Positions 23,701 through 34,605 of a stretch of 64,000 nucleotides of DNA are shown here, piece after piece. This DNA is from Polyporus tsugae (taxonomy: Eukaryota > Basidiomycota > Agaricomycetes > Polyporales > Polyporaceae): the NCBI GenBank assembly GCA_024305745.1, contig JAHRBS010000014.1, positions 1,867,501 to 1,931,500 of the forward strand, in the 5' to 3' direction. Under the pieces are notes generated by a model. The model was not told the origin of the DNA. It worked only from the letters and a program-made list of their open reading frames with translations, and ran no database searches. Each line of letters begins with the position of its first letter. The stretch's first letter is position 1. The translations under genes were made by a program, and so were the position numbers.

Positions 23701-24750
23701 GCTGCTATGACTTCCTCGCAGGCACCAATTGTTCGGTAGAGAATGTGGCATTCCATCATTGACGTACCTGTGTCTGCACGGTGCCCCAGTCCATCTGCAA
23801 GTCTCTTAAGGAGTGCCAGGACGACGGACTTCCCGTCACCTGAGCCAACACGGTGCTGGTGGCTGTAGTTCGATGTCCTAGTAAGTATAGCACTCGCGGT
23901 AAGGAACTAGGAGCAGATGTTAGACTCACCAGCTTCTATCTGTGCATCTTCGTTCGTCACGTTTGTGCAAGGCTCGGAGGTCGTTGACGACGCAAGGAAA
24001 GAAAGAACGGCAAGTTGACGCCGAGAGCCTGTCACGCTGTGACGATCTCAATAACGCCGGGCGCGTCTGCCAGGAATTTGCTGCTGGCAACTTTCAAGTG
24101 ACGTTCAATCTTCTCTAGCCCATGGTGTCCGACATTGCAGTGAGCATCCCTCCCTGGCAAACATATGTACCCGAGAGGTTTGCCTCGCGAATTCGAGCAT
24201 GATGCCATTCACATCTGATATGGAATATGGTCTGTCTTTCTCTTGGCACGTACTGCACTGCACCGTCTGCGTCATGAAATGGATTCCCGATCGGAAGAGG
24301 CTGACACAACATAGACAGATGCATACCGAGAACACTGTGTATATGCATCAGCGTCTAGGCTCAGGACATCTTTGGACCACAGATGGCGCGGAAATCGAAC
24401 ATTCGCGGGACTCCGCCCTCCCGACAACTATAAACAGGCATATATTCGGACATCTGTTCTCGTGGCTATCATCCACATGTGACTGGTCGACTAGGTAAGT
24501 GTGATTACCGTACACGATTGAAATTCACCTAAACCAAGCATACAGCAACCTTAGGCAGTGATCCGCTCCCAGGGGCGACCATGGGAGCGAGCCAGGGATC
24601 AAGAGCGGCCGCTTTAAATAGTCAGAGCCCTTGCAGTTGACTTACCAACCCGGGCCCCTCCACGTCTCGTCCCAGTCGTCCTTCCAGAGTGCAGTCCGCC
24701 TCTCTTTTTTACTTGTTGTGTCACCTATTCCCCAGACGTAATCGTTCGCC
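23701..24750. other. Intergenic, upstream of the aldo-keto reductase
   Basis: No gene recognised. A TTTAAATA element at about 24612, roughly 140 bp before the reductase ATG, is a candidate TATA box. Confidence 0.5.
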
Positions 24751-26578
24751 ATGGCTCCTAAGATGCCTTACGGTAAGCAGCGGTACCAGCATCGTTTGGG
24801 TCAATTCAGAAGCCCGTTGATATTGTTTCACATCCAGTCCGTCTCGGCAACTCAGGCCTCAAGGTTTCGAAGATCATCTTGGGCTGCATGTCCTATGGAA
24901 CTCCAGAGTGGGAAGACTGGGTGTTGCCCGAGGAGGAGGCTATCAAGCATATCAAGTTCGCGTGAGTACTCTTACCACTTCGAGCGTCGTAGTCGCCCAG
25001 AGCCGTTAATCTCCTGTCATTCCAGCTATGAAAATGGAATACAGACATTTGACACCGCGAACGTAGGAGCCGCGTTTCGTCCCACCTATCCCTTAGTTTT
25101 CACCAATAATTGTGTAGGCATACTCTAATGGTCTTTCCGAGATCGTCCTCGGAAACGCGATCAAGAAGCTCGGTCTCCCGCGGGATGAGCTCGTCATCAT
25201 GACTAAGGTGGGCAGTAATTTCTCTTGATATGTCAGCTCAGCTCTTACGCCGCCGCCGCCGTGCGAAGCTTTACTTCTCAGTACCCAAAGATCGGACAAC
25301 CGTCTGGCCTATCGGAGCGCAAGCAGAGGATCTCGGTATCATCAACCAGAAAGGCCTCAACCGCAAGGTTGGATCTCCATTTTCCCGTCTCTCTGGGTTC
25401 TGCTGACCACGTCCTGCAGCATATCTTCGACTCCGTCAAGGCCAGCTTGGAGCGTCTGCAACTCGATCATTGACGTGCTTCAATGTGAGTAACATCACTC
25501 GGACGAGCTCAATTGCTGAGTCGCGATGGCATTCAGGCCACCGTTTCGACTACGACACGCCCATCGAAGAGACGGTGAGTGGGGGAACAGTTTGTCTTGT
25601 TCAACTGGTCGAATTGAGAGGTATTTAGATGCAAGCCCTCCATGATGTGGTCCAGGCCGGATACGTGCGGTATATCGGTATGAGCTCGTGCTGGGCTTAC
25701 CAATGTATGCCCGGATCTTGTGCGATGCCGCACCGTTCCGCACTGACAGTGATAACTCCCCTATAGTCCATGCAATGCAGAGTGCGACGCCGTTCTACAG
25801 CACCGGATGCGCCAATATTGATCATGCATTGCTCGTCTTCCACAGACTACGCAATCAACCATAACCTCACCCCGTTCATTTCTATGCAAAACCACTATAG
25901 TTTACTCTATCGTGAGGAAGAGCGCGAGATGTTCCCGACGCTCAAGGTAAGTATGGGGCCCATTTGTTTCGCATTGTGTCGATCATGGCGACTGAGTCCC
26001 CCTCAGCAATTCAACGTTGGCGCGATCCCATGGTCCCCGCTTGGCCGAGGGCTGCTTACTCGCCCGATGGACGTTGGTACCCTCAGGAAGAAGACCGACG
26101 GGTAAGTTCTTCTTGTCAATACATCTTCGCGGCATTCGAGTCCAACATGCATCTTGCAGGTTCCTCGGAGCTTATGACGTCCCGTTCCTTCCTGTCCTCC
26201 TTGAAAGGTACGTCTCGTCTTTAAAGTAGTGTCGGCTATGTGGGAGGGGCAAAAGCTGATTGGTGGGCATTACAGGGTCGGAGAGCTCGCGAAACGGAAG
26301 GGCGTGAGCATGGCACAGATCTCGACAGCGTGGATCTTGGCCAAGCCTGGTGTCACCGCGCCCATCGTCGGAACGACGAGTCTCAAGAACCTCGAAGATA
26401 TTCTTGGTGCGTGGGCTCCCCCTTCGCCATCTGACACGAAGCAATTATATGCGTATGTACCTGGGCAAGCGGTCTAACTGTCAGACGGGCAGGGTCACTC
26501 GACGTCAAACTCACGGAGGACGAGATGAAGTATCTCGAAGAGCCGTACAAGCCCTTGAAAGTCTTGGGGCATGCTTGA
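24751..26578 (+). pseudogene. Aryl-alcohol-dehydrogenase-like aldo-keto reductase with frameshift
   Basis: NADPH-dependent AKR of the fungal AAD type. ATG 24751 (MAPKMPY), about ten exons. Blocks: VRLGNSGLKVSKIILGCMSY, GIQTFDTAN then YSNGLSEIVLGNAIKKLGLP (FDTA..Y holds the catalytic Asp and Tyr), [100 protein letters not shown] and GTTSLKNLEDIL, with TGA at 26576-26578. At 25464-25472 the reading is CTC GAT CAT TGA where the family has LDYIDVLQ: two bases are missing and a stop follows at once. Every other exon is intact, so the lesion is recent or a sequence error. The stretch is close to the exon end, and I found no alternative splice that avoids the shift. Confidence 0.8.
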
Positions 26579-27066
26579 TGTATAGTACGTGTCGCGTAAA
26601 GTAAGGCGTAGATAACTGTTCCCCGAATCTATATAGTTGCTTTGCGATTATGCTCTGGTTGCGCTTCTCTATCCCAATGGCACTATGCGTACGGACCACG
26701 ACCTTGGGAGCTGGAAACGGGACCGGCGGCCCGAGCGCCAATGCATGACGTGGACTCACTGTCAGAGTCACTTTCGACGAGCTCCGACTCGTCAACACCA
26801 GCCGCGAATCCTTCTCCGACAACCTCTTTCTCAACTCGTATTACAGAACGATTGTGAAGCTTCGCGACCGACACAAGGGGCTTGGACACAAAGGTATGAT
26901 TTGAGGTCAGCTGCAATCGGCGGACGTAAAAAGGGAACAAACAGGCATGCGCAGACGTCATGCACGAGGCGCATTGAATCTGATTGTTCACCTGGATCGT
27001 CGTTTCACTTCAAGGTGAAGCCACTTGGGCAACTCAAGTTTATTGAATCCACGTCAGGCCTCAGAA
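26579..27066. other. Intergenic, AKR to BTB gene D
   Basis: Spacer with no supported gene; presumably the promoter of BTB gene D. Confidence 0.5.
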
Positions 27067-28407
27067 ATGCCCTCGGACTTGGTGAGTCGTCTCTCCCATC
27101 GCTCAGGCTCACGCCACGAACTCAAATCCATGTTACAGGAACAACGATCAACGCCATCGGCGATACGTAGAGACAAACGCGACACCACACTCTCCTCAAG
27201 TCTACCCATGAAAGCCGGAGATTCTTCTTCGTCCAGCGCCACTCAAGCAGGGGATGCAAGTCGCGACTCGGTCGGTGACCTCATCAAGAGGATCGGTCAG
27301 GACACGCCAGGCGCCAGCTCGACTAGCGCATCTCCGGCTGACTTCAGATCCAACGCTAGCCCAGAGCAAACGCTGCTACGCGATCCGGAACTATGGTTCG
27401 ACGACGGCAACCTGGTGCTCATCGCAGGCGGAGCACAGTTCTGTGTATACAAGGGACTACTCACGTCGCAATCCGCCGTATTCAAAGACATGCTTTCGCT
27501 CCCCCAACCCGCTAGCGATGACGCCAGCGTGCATAGCAACCCTTCCCCGAGCCGTGCGGTCGTACATCTCTCCGATTCTCCCGAAGATCTTCGACATTTC
27601 CTGCGAGCTTTCACCAACGGAAAGCTGCGGTACGCCCCCAATATCACTTTTCATTGAACCGTCGCTGACGGTCAACACAGGGACGAGCCTGGTTTCAACG
27701 AGGTCTCCGCCTGTATCCGACTGAGCCACAAGTACCAGTGCGAGCCCGTCGTCCAAAGCTACATCGGCTACCTCAAGAAGTACTACGTCGACAACTTCGA
27801 CGCCTGGTGGGACGTCACCACCTTCGATCCTCCGGGGTTCAAGCCCATCCACCGCATCGGGACCGTGAACCTCGCCCGTCTCACCGGACACGACTCCCTC
27901 CTCCCCGTTGCGCTCATGGCCTGCTGTAAACTGGGCCCAGAGCTCGGCGAAGGCTTCACGCGCGAGGACGGGACGCGGGAGACGCTCTCCTACGACGACG
28001 TCGTCCGGTGCTTCGTCGGGAAGGCGAAGCTTACCGAAGCGAGCTTCGTCGCCGTGCACCGCGTCTTTCGCGACGCCGTCGTCAACGGGTGCAAGCACCC
28101 GAGCACGTGCAAGGGCGTGCTGCAACGCCTGCTGCAGCAGGTGGTGGAGAACGACGAGCTGATGGAGGACATCCGGTCGCTCCACTTTGATGACGCGAAG
28201 ACGGGGTACGTCGACGCCATCGACGCGTCGCGCGCGCTGTGCGCGAAGTGCTACGAGATGGTGGGCGAGTCGGGGCGGCAGGACGAGCAGCGGCGGGAGA
28301 TCTTCCGGAAGCTTCCAGAGATGATGGGCGTCGAGGTCGACAACTGGGATGCTAGCGAGGATAGTGATGACGAGGATGAGAAATCGGACTTGGAGGATGC
28401 ACCGTGA
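27067..28407 (+). CDS. BTB/POZ-domain protein D
   Basis: ATG 27067 (MPSDL). A 57-nt stretch after MPSDL starts GTGAGT, ends TTACAG and is stop-free, so it may be an intron or be retained. BTB core: DPELWFDDGNLVLIAGGAQF, VYKGLLTSQSAVFKDMLSLP, LSDSPEDLRHFLRAFTNGK, an intron 27630-27680, then FNEVSACIRLSHKYQCEPVV. C-terminal domain: FKPIHRIGTVNLARLTGHDS, ACCKLGPELGEGFTREDGTR, DDVVRCFVGKAKL, CKHPSTC, LCAKCYEMV and LPEMMGVEVDNW, then a short acidic tail. About 410-430 residues. Confidence 0.87.
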
Positions 28408-29477
28408 ATGTAATGATGTAACCTAGCATGGTATGCATTGCTCCATACTCATATGTCGTTCATGCAACTAACTACTCTAAAGTCATTAGATTGGAGATAG
28501 AATACGGTGTTATCTAAGTCTACAGCTGGAAAGCAGAGGGGAGATTGTAGAAGACGGAACAGTCGATATCCGCCTTCCGCTCGATACTAGAACACTACGA
28601 AACTACGGGCGGGCGTCCTGCAGCTTCCTGGCGACCTGACGTCCCTCGTCCACCACGAGATTCAGGCCCCTGTGAGCTAGTACACTTTCCTCTGCCTGGT
28701 TAACTTGTCATTCCTCAGGGTCCTGAGGATACAATTATCCTCGAACGACGACTATCCTGCGCAATCAGGCTTTCTTCCACTATCCCTCCGGCACTCTGAG
28801 TCAGAGATCGATTCCCTATCGGAGAGGGTTTCCCTCGGCTGCTGAAGGAATCCACGCGGTGCAGCTGCAGAAGGTGTACTCGAACATCGGGTTCAACTCG
28901 ATCAAGGAAATTCACTGTGAGTGGTGGACTCGTGTAAACCTCATCGGCGGAGTCTTCATGAAAACAACCTCTCCTTTAGCCCCCACGTCTGTCGGTGTGG
29001 AACTGGTCTACTCGGCCCTCGCAGGCTCACTGAGGCTCGCCCCCTTCGATTGTTTCCGATGCTGCTGCCTGGTATTTACTCAGCCTCCAAGTAATTACTG
29101 ACTACCCGCGTACTTGGACATCCGCACCAACATCAAGCCTTTGCCAGTGAGATAGTACCACTGGCATTCGAATAAATTTGTTTGGCAGCAGCCACCGTGT
29201 CGACACCGTTGGTCACGTTGCGGGTTCCTCTGCGGTTTCTGGCTGAAGCTGTCTTTGAGTGTCCCTACTAAGATGTCATTGTCAACGAAAACGGGACAGA
29301 GTGTGCATGCTATCCAAGTGGATCGGGCCGGTAGCCCGACTTGCTGGCACGTGGCAGCTGCGCCTTATGTTCAACACGCGCCACTTTCCTAAACAGGTAC
29401 CTTGGACCTTGGCTCGGGATCTCTTGCACTCATTCTCGTTGAAAGGATAGCTATTCAGCTTTACCGAGCTCTATCGA
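28408..29477. other. Intergenic, BTB cluster to F-box gene
   Basis: No complete gene. A minus-strand reading ending at about 28610 (NLVVDEGRQVARKLQDARP) looks like an orphan C-terminal exon; its upstream exons were not found. Confidence 0.4.
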
Positions 29478-29539
29478 TCCTCCTCCTCCTCCTCCTCCTC
29501 CTCCTCCTCCTCCTCCTCCTCCTCCTCCTCCTCCTCCTC
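29478..29539 (+). repeat. (TCC)n microsatellite in a 5' UTR
   Basis: About 20 uninterrupted TCC units ending 22 bp before the F-box gene ATG (29562). The opposite strand is (GGA)n. Confidence 0.95.
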
Positions 29540-29561
29540 TCGTTTCATTCGTTCGGTCATC

Positions 29562-31295
29562 ATGAGTGACGTCCATCATGATGATCCAGCCTCCGCTCAA
29601 GTTCTTACCAACCCCGATCTCCTCCACTGCATCTTCGTGTTCGTACATTTGTCCCCCCAAAGTGCCCGGGACAGAAACATAACGCGATGCGCGGTCGTTT
29701 GTCGTGCGTTCCATGAGCCTGCGATCCGAGTCCTATGGAGGAACTTGGGTAGTCTACTTCCTCTGTGGCACCTTCTGGCCCCATCAGATACCCCGTTTCC
29801 CTACTCAAGTGGTGGAGACGGCGATGCATTAAGTTATCTCCAGAAAGTAAGCGGATCCGTTATCAAGCCGCCCGGTCTCGCTCATGTAGCTTTCCAGATC
29901 AACTCTGCGCAGTTGTACCTCGATCCAATACGATGGGACCGTTTTCTACGGCACGCACCCCATGTCCGTGGAATAATCCATAACTCGTCCACCTCTCAAA
30001 CAAAATTATTCCACGATGCAAACAGTCTTCTAATTCAGTCTGCCATCGTGCAGAATGGCGGAGACACCCTCCTCCCGCTGCTGCGGACCATCGAGTGGCG
30101 GGGTAGAACTTCCGGCGATGACACTCTCATCCCATTCTTTACGTCGACGCTTCGCCACACAGCCATCAGTTTAAAAGGGCCTGACGAGGCAGCACACCTC
30201 CCATTACTTCGCAAACTCCGCGAATCCTCCCCGCTCCTGGAGAAAATTATCCTCATAGGGAACGGCCGGTTGCTGACCATCCAGGAGCTCGTCTGCTTCC
30301 CTCGGCTCCAGCAGATTACATTAACACAGATCTCAGGCCCTGACGCCTTCCGAGCTCTCGTCATGATGCCGAACCTTACCCGCCTTACCGTATTCGACGT
30401 AGCTGGCCTTCAGTGGGCTGCAGTCGGCGATACGATTTCTGTTCGGTCGGGCCTCCAAGAGCTGTACGTGGGAGGAGATGCATCTGCGGTTTATGGCCTC
30501 TTTCATCTCGTCCGCTTCCAAGCACTAAAAAGCGCGACAATCTGTCGACGCCCTTCTCCAGGCACGCCAGTCGCGCCGGCTGGCCTCACAGCCTTCCTCT
30601 CCCTCTTCTACAACGCTGTATCCACCAGTGGCCTGCATAGTCTTCGACTGAAGGAATATTCTAAGGTGTTTCCATCGTCCAGGTACGAACGTCCTGCCCT
30701 CCGCGACCTGGTTGCGCCCATCCTTCCTATCCGCGACTTGCGCACCTTCAGCCTCCGGGCCCTTGACACGATCACAACGGTCGACGACACGGACGTCGAG
30801 GCTCTCGCGATCGCATGGCCGGACATGGAGCACTTCTTCATCGACCGGGGCCCTAGTACCTCCGAGTCCAGCGTGTCGTTAAACGCGTTGCACTACCTCC
30901 ACAGACACTGCTCCCATCTCAGAGAGCTGTCGATCCCCCGCCTCCGCTGGCCCATCATCGGGGCCCATTCCATTCCAGGCCCCCTCAATGGCTCACCATC
31001 TCACCCGCTTCGACGCTTGATCGTGCAGAACGCATACCTTTCAGAGACGGTGACCCTGGAGTCATTGGGACCGGACCTCTCGGACGAGGACGCGGAGGCG
31101 ATGGCGAGGTACCTCCTCGACCTGTTCCCGCGCTTGGAGCCCGAGCAGTACAAGCAGGCGGCGCAGGAGGATCCGAGCTTGAGTTTCGGTTTTAGAGAGA
31201 GAGGAAAGCCGCAGTCGATTCTCCGCTTCGATGGTCGCTGGTGGAAGGTCACTGGGCACATATACACCATATGCGCTGCACGCGACGGACTATAG
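29562..31295 (+). CDS. F-box protein with LRR-like C-terminal region (gene 1)
   Basis: Open for 577 codons from ATG 29562. The F-box-like segment is near residues 15-60 (LTNPDLLHCIFVFVHLSP to FHEPAIRVLWRNL), followed by a long leucine-rich region with repeated blocks (LRKLRESSPLLEKIILIG, MPNLTRLTVFDVAGLQWA, LRDLVAPILPIRDLRTFSLR). It is the typical agaricomycete F-box type, a substrate receptor for an SCF ubiquitin ligase by family knowledge. A 51-nt stop-free stretch after LSYLQK (GTAAGC ... TTTCCAG) matches the intron of the paralogue at 46520-48717, so the mature protein is probably 560 aa. No lesion was seen. Confidence 0.87.
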   Translation: MSDVHHDDPASAQVLTNPDLLHCIFVFVHLSPQSARDRNITRCAVVCRAFHEPAIRVLWRNLGSLLPLWHLLAPSDTPFPYSSGGDGDALSYLQKVSGSVIKPPGLAHVAFQINSAQLYLDPIRWDRFLRHAPHVRGIIHNSSTSQTKLFHDANSLLIQSAIVQNGGDTLLPLLRTIEWRGRTSGDDTLIPFFTSTLRHTAISLKGPDEAAHLPLLRKLRESSPLLEKIILIGNGRLLTIQELVCFPRLQQITLTQISGPDAFRALVMMPNLTRLTVFDVAGLQWAAVGDTISVRSGLQELYVGGDASAVYGLFHLVRFQALKSATICRRPSPGTPVAPAGLTAFLSLFYNAVSTSGLHSLRLKEYSKVFPSSRYERPALRDLVAPILPIRDLRTFSLRALDTITTVDDTDVEALAIAWPDMEHFFIDRGPSTSESSVSLNALHYLHRHCSHLRELSIPRLRWPIIGAHSIPGPLNGSPSHPLRRLIVQNAYLSETVTLESLGPDLSDEDAEAMARYLLDLFPRLEPEQYKQAAQEDPSLSFGFRERGKPQSILRFDGRWWKVTGHIYTICAARDGL

Positions 31296-31586
31296 CTGTC
31301 GTCATCGGCGCGTTTGAAGCTCCATTCAGGCTCGTGGAACGATACAGGGCTGTTAGGAACGCATTGTATCGTCTGCCCCCCCCACCTTTGTGTCTTGTGT
31401 CTTGTGAACGTATACATCCTCGAATCACTGCCGGAACCACCGTTGTAGAGTCAAACTTGTTACAGTATTTCAGTTTTCCTCGGACTCCTACATCGAATAT
31501 ACCCCCGCACACAACGCGTGTAATGTTGGAGTCATTTGAAATCTCCGCAAAGACAACCAAAAGCTCGGACGAGAGGCAACGAGCCC

Positions 31587-33990
31587 CTAAGAGGTTGTCA
31601 CAGAAACGACATGCTTTCCGCCAGCCAAATGTAGTGCGCCTCCACGACTGGCCGCCTGCGCCTTCCCATTCACCGTAACCCTTCCAGCCACCGGAACTTT
31701 CACAACGCCAGTAGTCCCCTCCGGAACGTCGATGTTGAGCGTGAAGCCATGCTTTTGTGAAGACCACTTGGCGCCGAACCATCCGAGCGGCGTCGTGAAC
31801 CCTCCTTCCGCAGCCGAGAGACCCGACAGATGCGGTGCAACCTGCCATGTCCGTCCTTGAGGCGAGGTGACGGTGAGCCCAAGGACGTAGTACGTGAGTG
31901 CAGACGTGGGCCCAGAGCTCCAGCCGTGCGCGTGGCTCGTGTATGCGGGGTCGTAGTTGTACCCGCGGTAGCTGCGATACCTGTTCGCATCACCCGTCAG
32001 TCGGTGGACGATCCTGATGAAGTAGCAGAGGGAACGGGCGGAAGGCGTACGAGAGAGAACCGTTCGCGGTGAAGCCCTCGAGCAGCGTCGACTGCACGCT
32101 GAGGTTCGTGTAGAGCATGTAACCCCACTCGCGCCGGAGGAGGTCCATCGCACGCTCGTCGTTCCCGGATTCAAAGTGCGCTTGCAGCTATCTCGCACCG
32201 TCAGCATGAGGCTATCCTCAGTCAATGTGCGTCCACCTAACACGCACCTCCAGCCCGCTGATGAAGGGCGAGATCGTGTCCGGGAGCTCCGGCGCGACCG
32301 GCCCGAGATCGTTCCAGTTCTGCGTCAGTCCCTTGCTGACGGAGTCCGCCTGCTCTGGGGTCGTTGTGAGGTTGTATAGGACGGCCATCGAGTTCGCGTC
32401 CTGCGGGCAGAGCGTGGTCGTCTCGTTGTCCCGGTACATGCCCGGGCTCGGGAGCCAGAAGACGTCGTTGAACCGTCCTTTCAGGTTCGTCGCGTTCGTT
32501 GTCCAGGAGGAGGACAGGGTAGTGTCGTTGACGTGAGACGCAAGATCTGCAGCTGTTACCAATACCTGTCCAAGTGGTCAACAAGGGCGGCCTACAAGTT
32601 AAACGACAAGCCAGAGAATAACGGACCCGATACAGAAGGGCGTTGCCCTCAGCGTTGATCCCTCCCCCACCAAGCCTCGCCCAGTCCCTCAGTCCAGTAA
32701 CGTTCATCAGGCCCTCTGGTCCCACCTTCCCCTCGAGGAACGCGACGGCCTTCGTATAATTCGCCCAGACCGTCTGAAGCCATGCGTCGTCGCCCGAGTA
32801 CAAGTAGTAGTTGTACGTCCCGATGAGCGTCCATGCGTGGTAGGTATCGCTGCCAAGCTGGCTGAGTGGCGGACCGGACTCCGGGAGCGCACCGGTGACG
32901 GGGTCGATCGCGGCGAACATGGTCGAAAGGGCGTTCCGGGTCGGAAGGAGATCGTTCGTGGAGACGAACTGGGTCGGGACTGCTATGCCCATGTCACCTA
33001 CGCGTGCAAAACAAGTTGAGTACGTTGGTGAGACAGTTACGAGAAGCAGGGTGAGAAATATTGACCTGGCCAGACCGCTCTGTCGCGCTTGGCGCCATCC
33101 ACGATAATTGGTCCGGCCACCCCGAGAGTAGCGTTGTTCGCCCAGCCTCATCGTGCCAATGTCAGATGAGACTCAGGTGAACGGTATGGCAGAAGCTCAC
33201 CTGGAGATCTGACCATGGGAATCTGCCTTCCTGTGTGCAACGGTACAGTGTTGGTTTGGACAGTGTATGCTCCGGCATACCACAGCTTGCGATGTGTCAG
33301 TTACGAGCACGACGGATCGAACCTTGACTTACCTTGGTTAAGAAGTTTTTGTCACGGTAGACAGGGTCAGATGCGGAGAAGTAGCCGCTATAGTCGCGTA
33401 GGTCTGAAGTATGTGGGGCGAAGGAGATGGCGCAAGATACATTGGAGATCGTGACGGGGTCGTCCGAGGTCGAGACAATTGTCAAGAAACGATAGCCGCC
33501 ACGCAGCCTCTCAGCGGGCTGCGTCCAGAAACCAGATGGAAGAGGAGGAGACACTTCGAGGACACCGTCGTATGATTGGTTCGCGGAAGGGTACGTGGAA
33601 TCGTCAGAGGTGAGAGGGCTGATGAACATAGGCGACTCGGTAAACGAGAGCGCAATGGATGATGCACTCGACACGTTATCGAAGTTCAAGGAGACAAGTC
33701 CCCCGACCTATGAGCATATTAGCGCCGGCCCGACGACAGGGTAGCAAACACGGCGTACTCACTTCGATACCAAAGTCGAGCGCAACCCAAGAACCTTTGC
33801 CAACGATCGTCGCGCTACCTTCTGAGACCAGATTTTGCACATTGCGCGCCGTCCCAGAGATATCTTTCACGGAAGTAGGAAAGACAGTCCTGCTTTTTGG
33901 GGCATAGTTGAAGGCGTCCCAAGGACCAGCAGGAGCGGATGCCCCCACAAGGGTCAGAGCACCACAGCAGACAAGGAGCCGGGCGGCCAT
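31587..33990 (-). CDS. Secreted alpha-L-rhamnosidase (GH78-like)
   Basis: Exported glycosidase removing terminal rhamnose from pectin or plant glycosides. Start at ATG 33990 with signal peptide MAARLLVCCGALTLVGASA. The N-terminal beta-sandwich region (GSWVALDFGIE; GFWTQPAERLRGGYRFLTIV) is followed by the catalytic (alpha/alpha)6 part: VDGAKRDRAVWPG joined to DMGIAVPTQF (the RDR..W.GD motif), TYHAWTLIGTYNYYLYSGDD, GLRDWARLGGGGINAEGNAL, FNDVFWLPSPGMYRDNE, then AHGWSSGPTSALTYYVLGLT and a C-terminal beta domain, ending TAG 31589-31587. Multiple short introns. Several N-glycosylation sequons (NAT, NVT, NLT, NET). Divergent from MCD4 across a 615-bp shared upstream region. Confidence 0.85.
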
Positions 33991-34605
33991 GGCGTTACGA
34001 AGGGTCGCCAGGGGTCTTGAGGAACTTATATGCTGCCGCCATTGCTCCGAGCATTCGCGAGCTTATACGTACGGCGAAGCAGCGGGGAGCATCACGAGGT
34101 GGTTACACGGGCCGCGGTCAAGCATGACCTTGCCTGCTGAGCGGGCTGATATAACGCAGAACAATTGAAATTAGACAGTTTAATATTCCATGAACACAAC
34201 AGGTCCCAACGCGCCGTATCGGATAATTTTGTGGTCAGGGGAGGTCCTTCGAGCCAGGTTCTTGGTCCCGGTGGTAGGGACGGGTCGGTGTCAGGTGGCC
34301 CAATATTAGAAAAGCGGACGGGCGTAAGGTCAACGGTACGCCAACGTTAGACAACACCACGGAGGACATGTCATTAGTATTGTCGGGAACGGTACGAGAG
34401 GGAACATTGAGGATAGGTGGACCTGTTGGGGATGATGGTGGTGGTGGAGGAAGACGCCTGCACGGCCGTTCTCCCCGTTCCCCACGTTCGTAACTGGCCA
34501 GACGCGCGCCGTCCGAGTCGCGCCCACACGTACTGCGTCTTTGACCAATTTCCTCCAGAAGGCTCTTTCCTACATGTACTTCCTGTCATAATCTTGGACT
34601 CTACA
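33991..34605. other. Divergent intergenic region, rhamnosidase and MCD4
   Basis: Shared upstream region of the two genes. No coding gene; short frames on both strands only. Confidence 0.5.

Noticed and set aside
12464..31295. Secondary-metabolite gene cluster (MFS, AKR and methyltransferase nearby)
   Set aside because: No polyketide, peptide or terpene synthase or P450 lies in the window, and housekeeping genes are interleaved.
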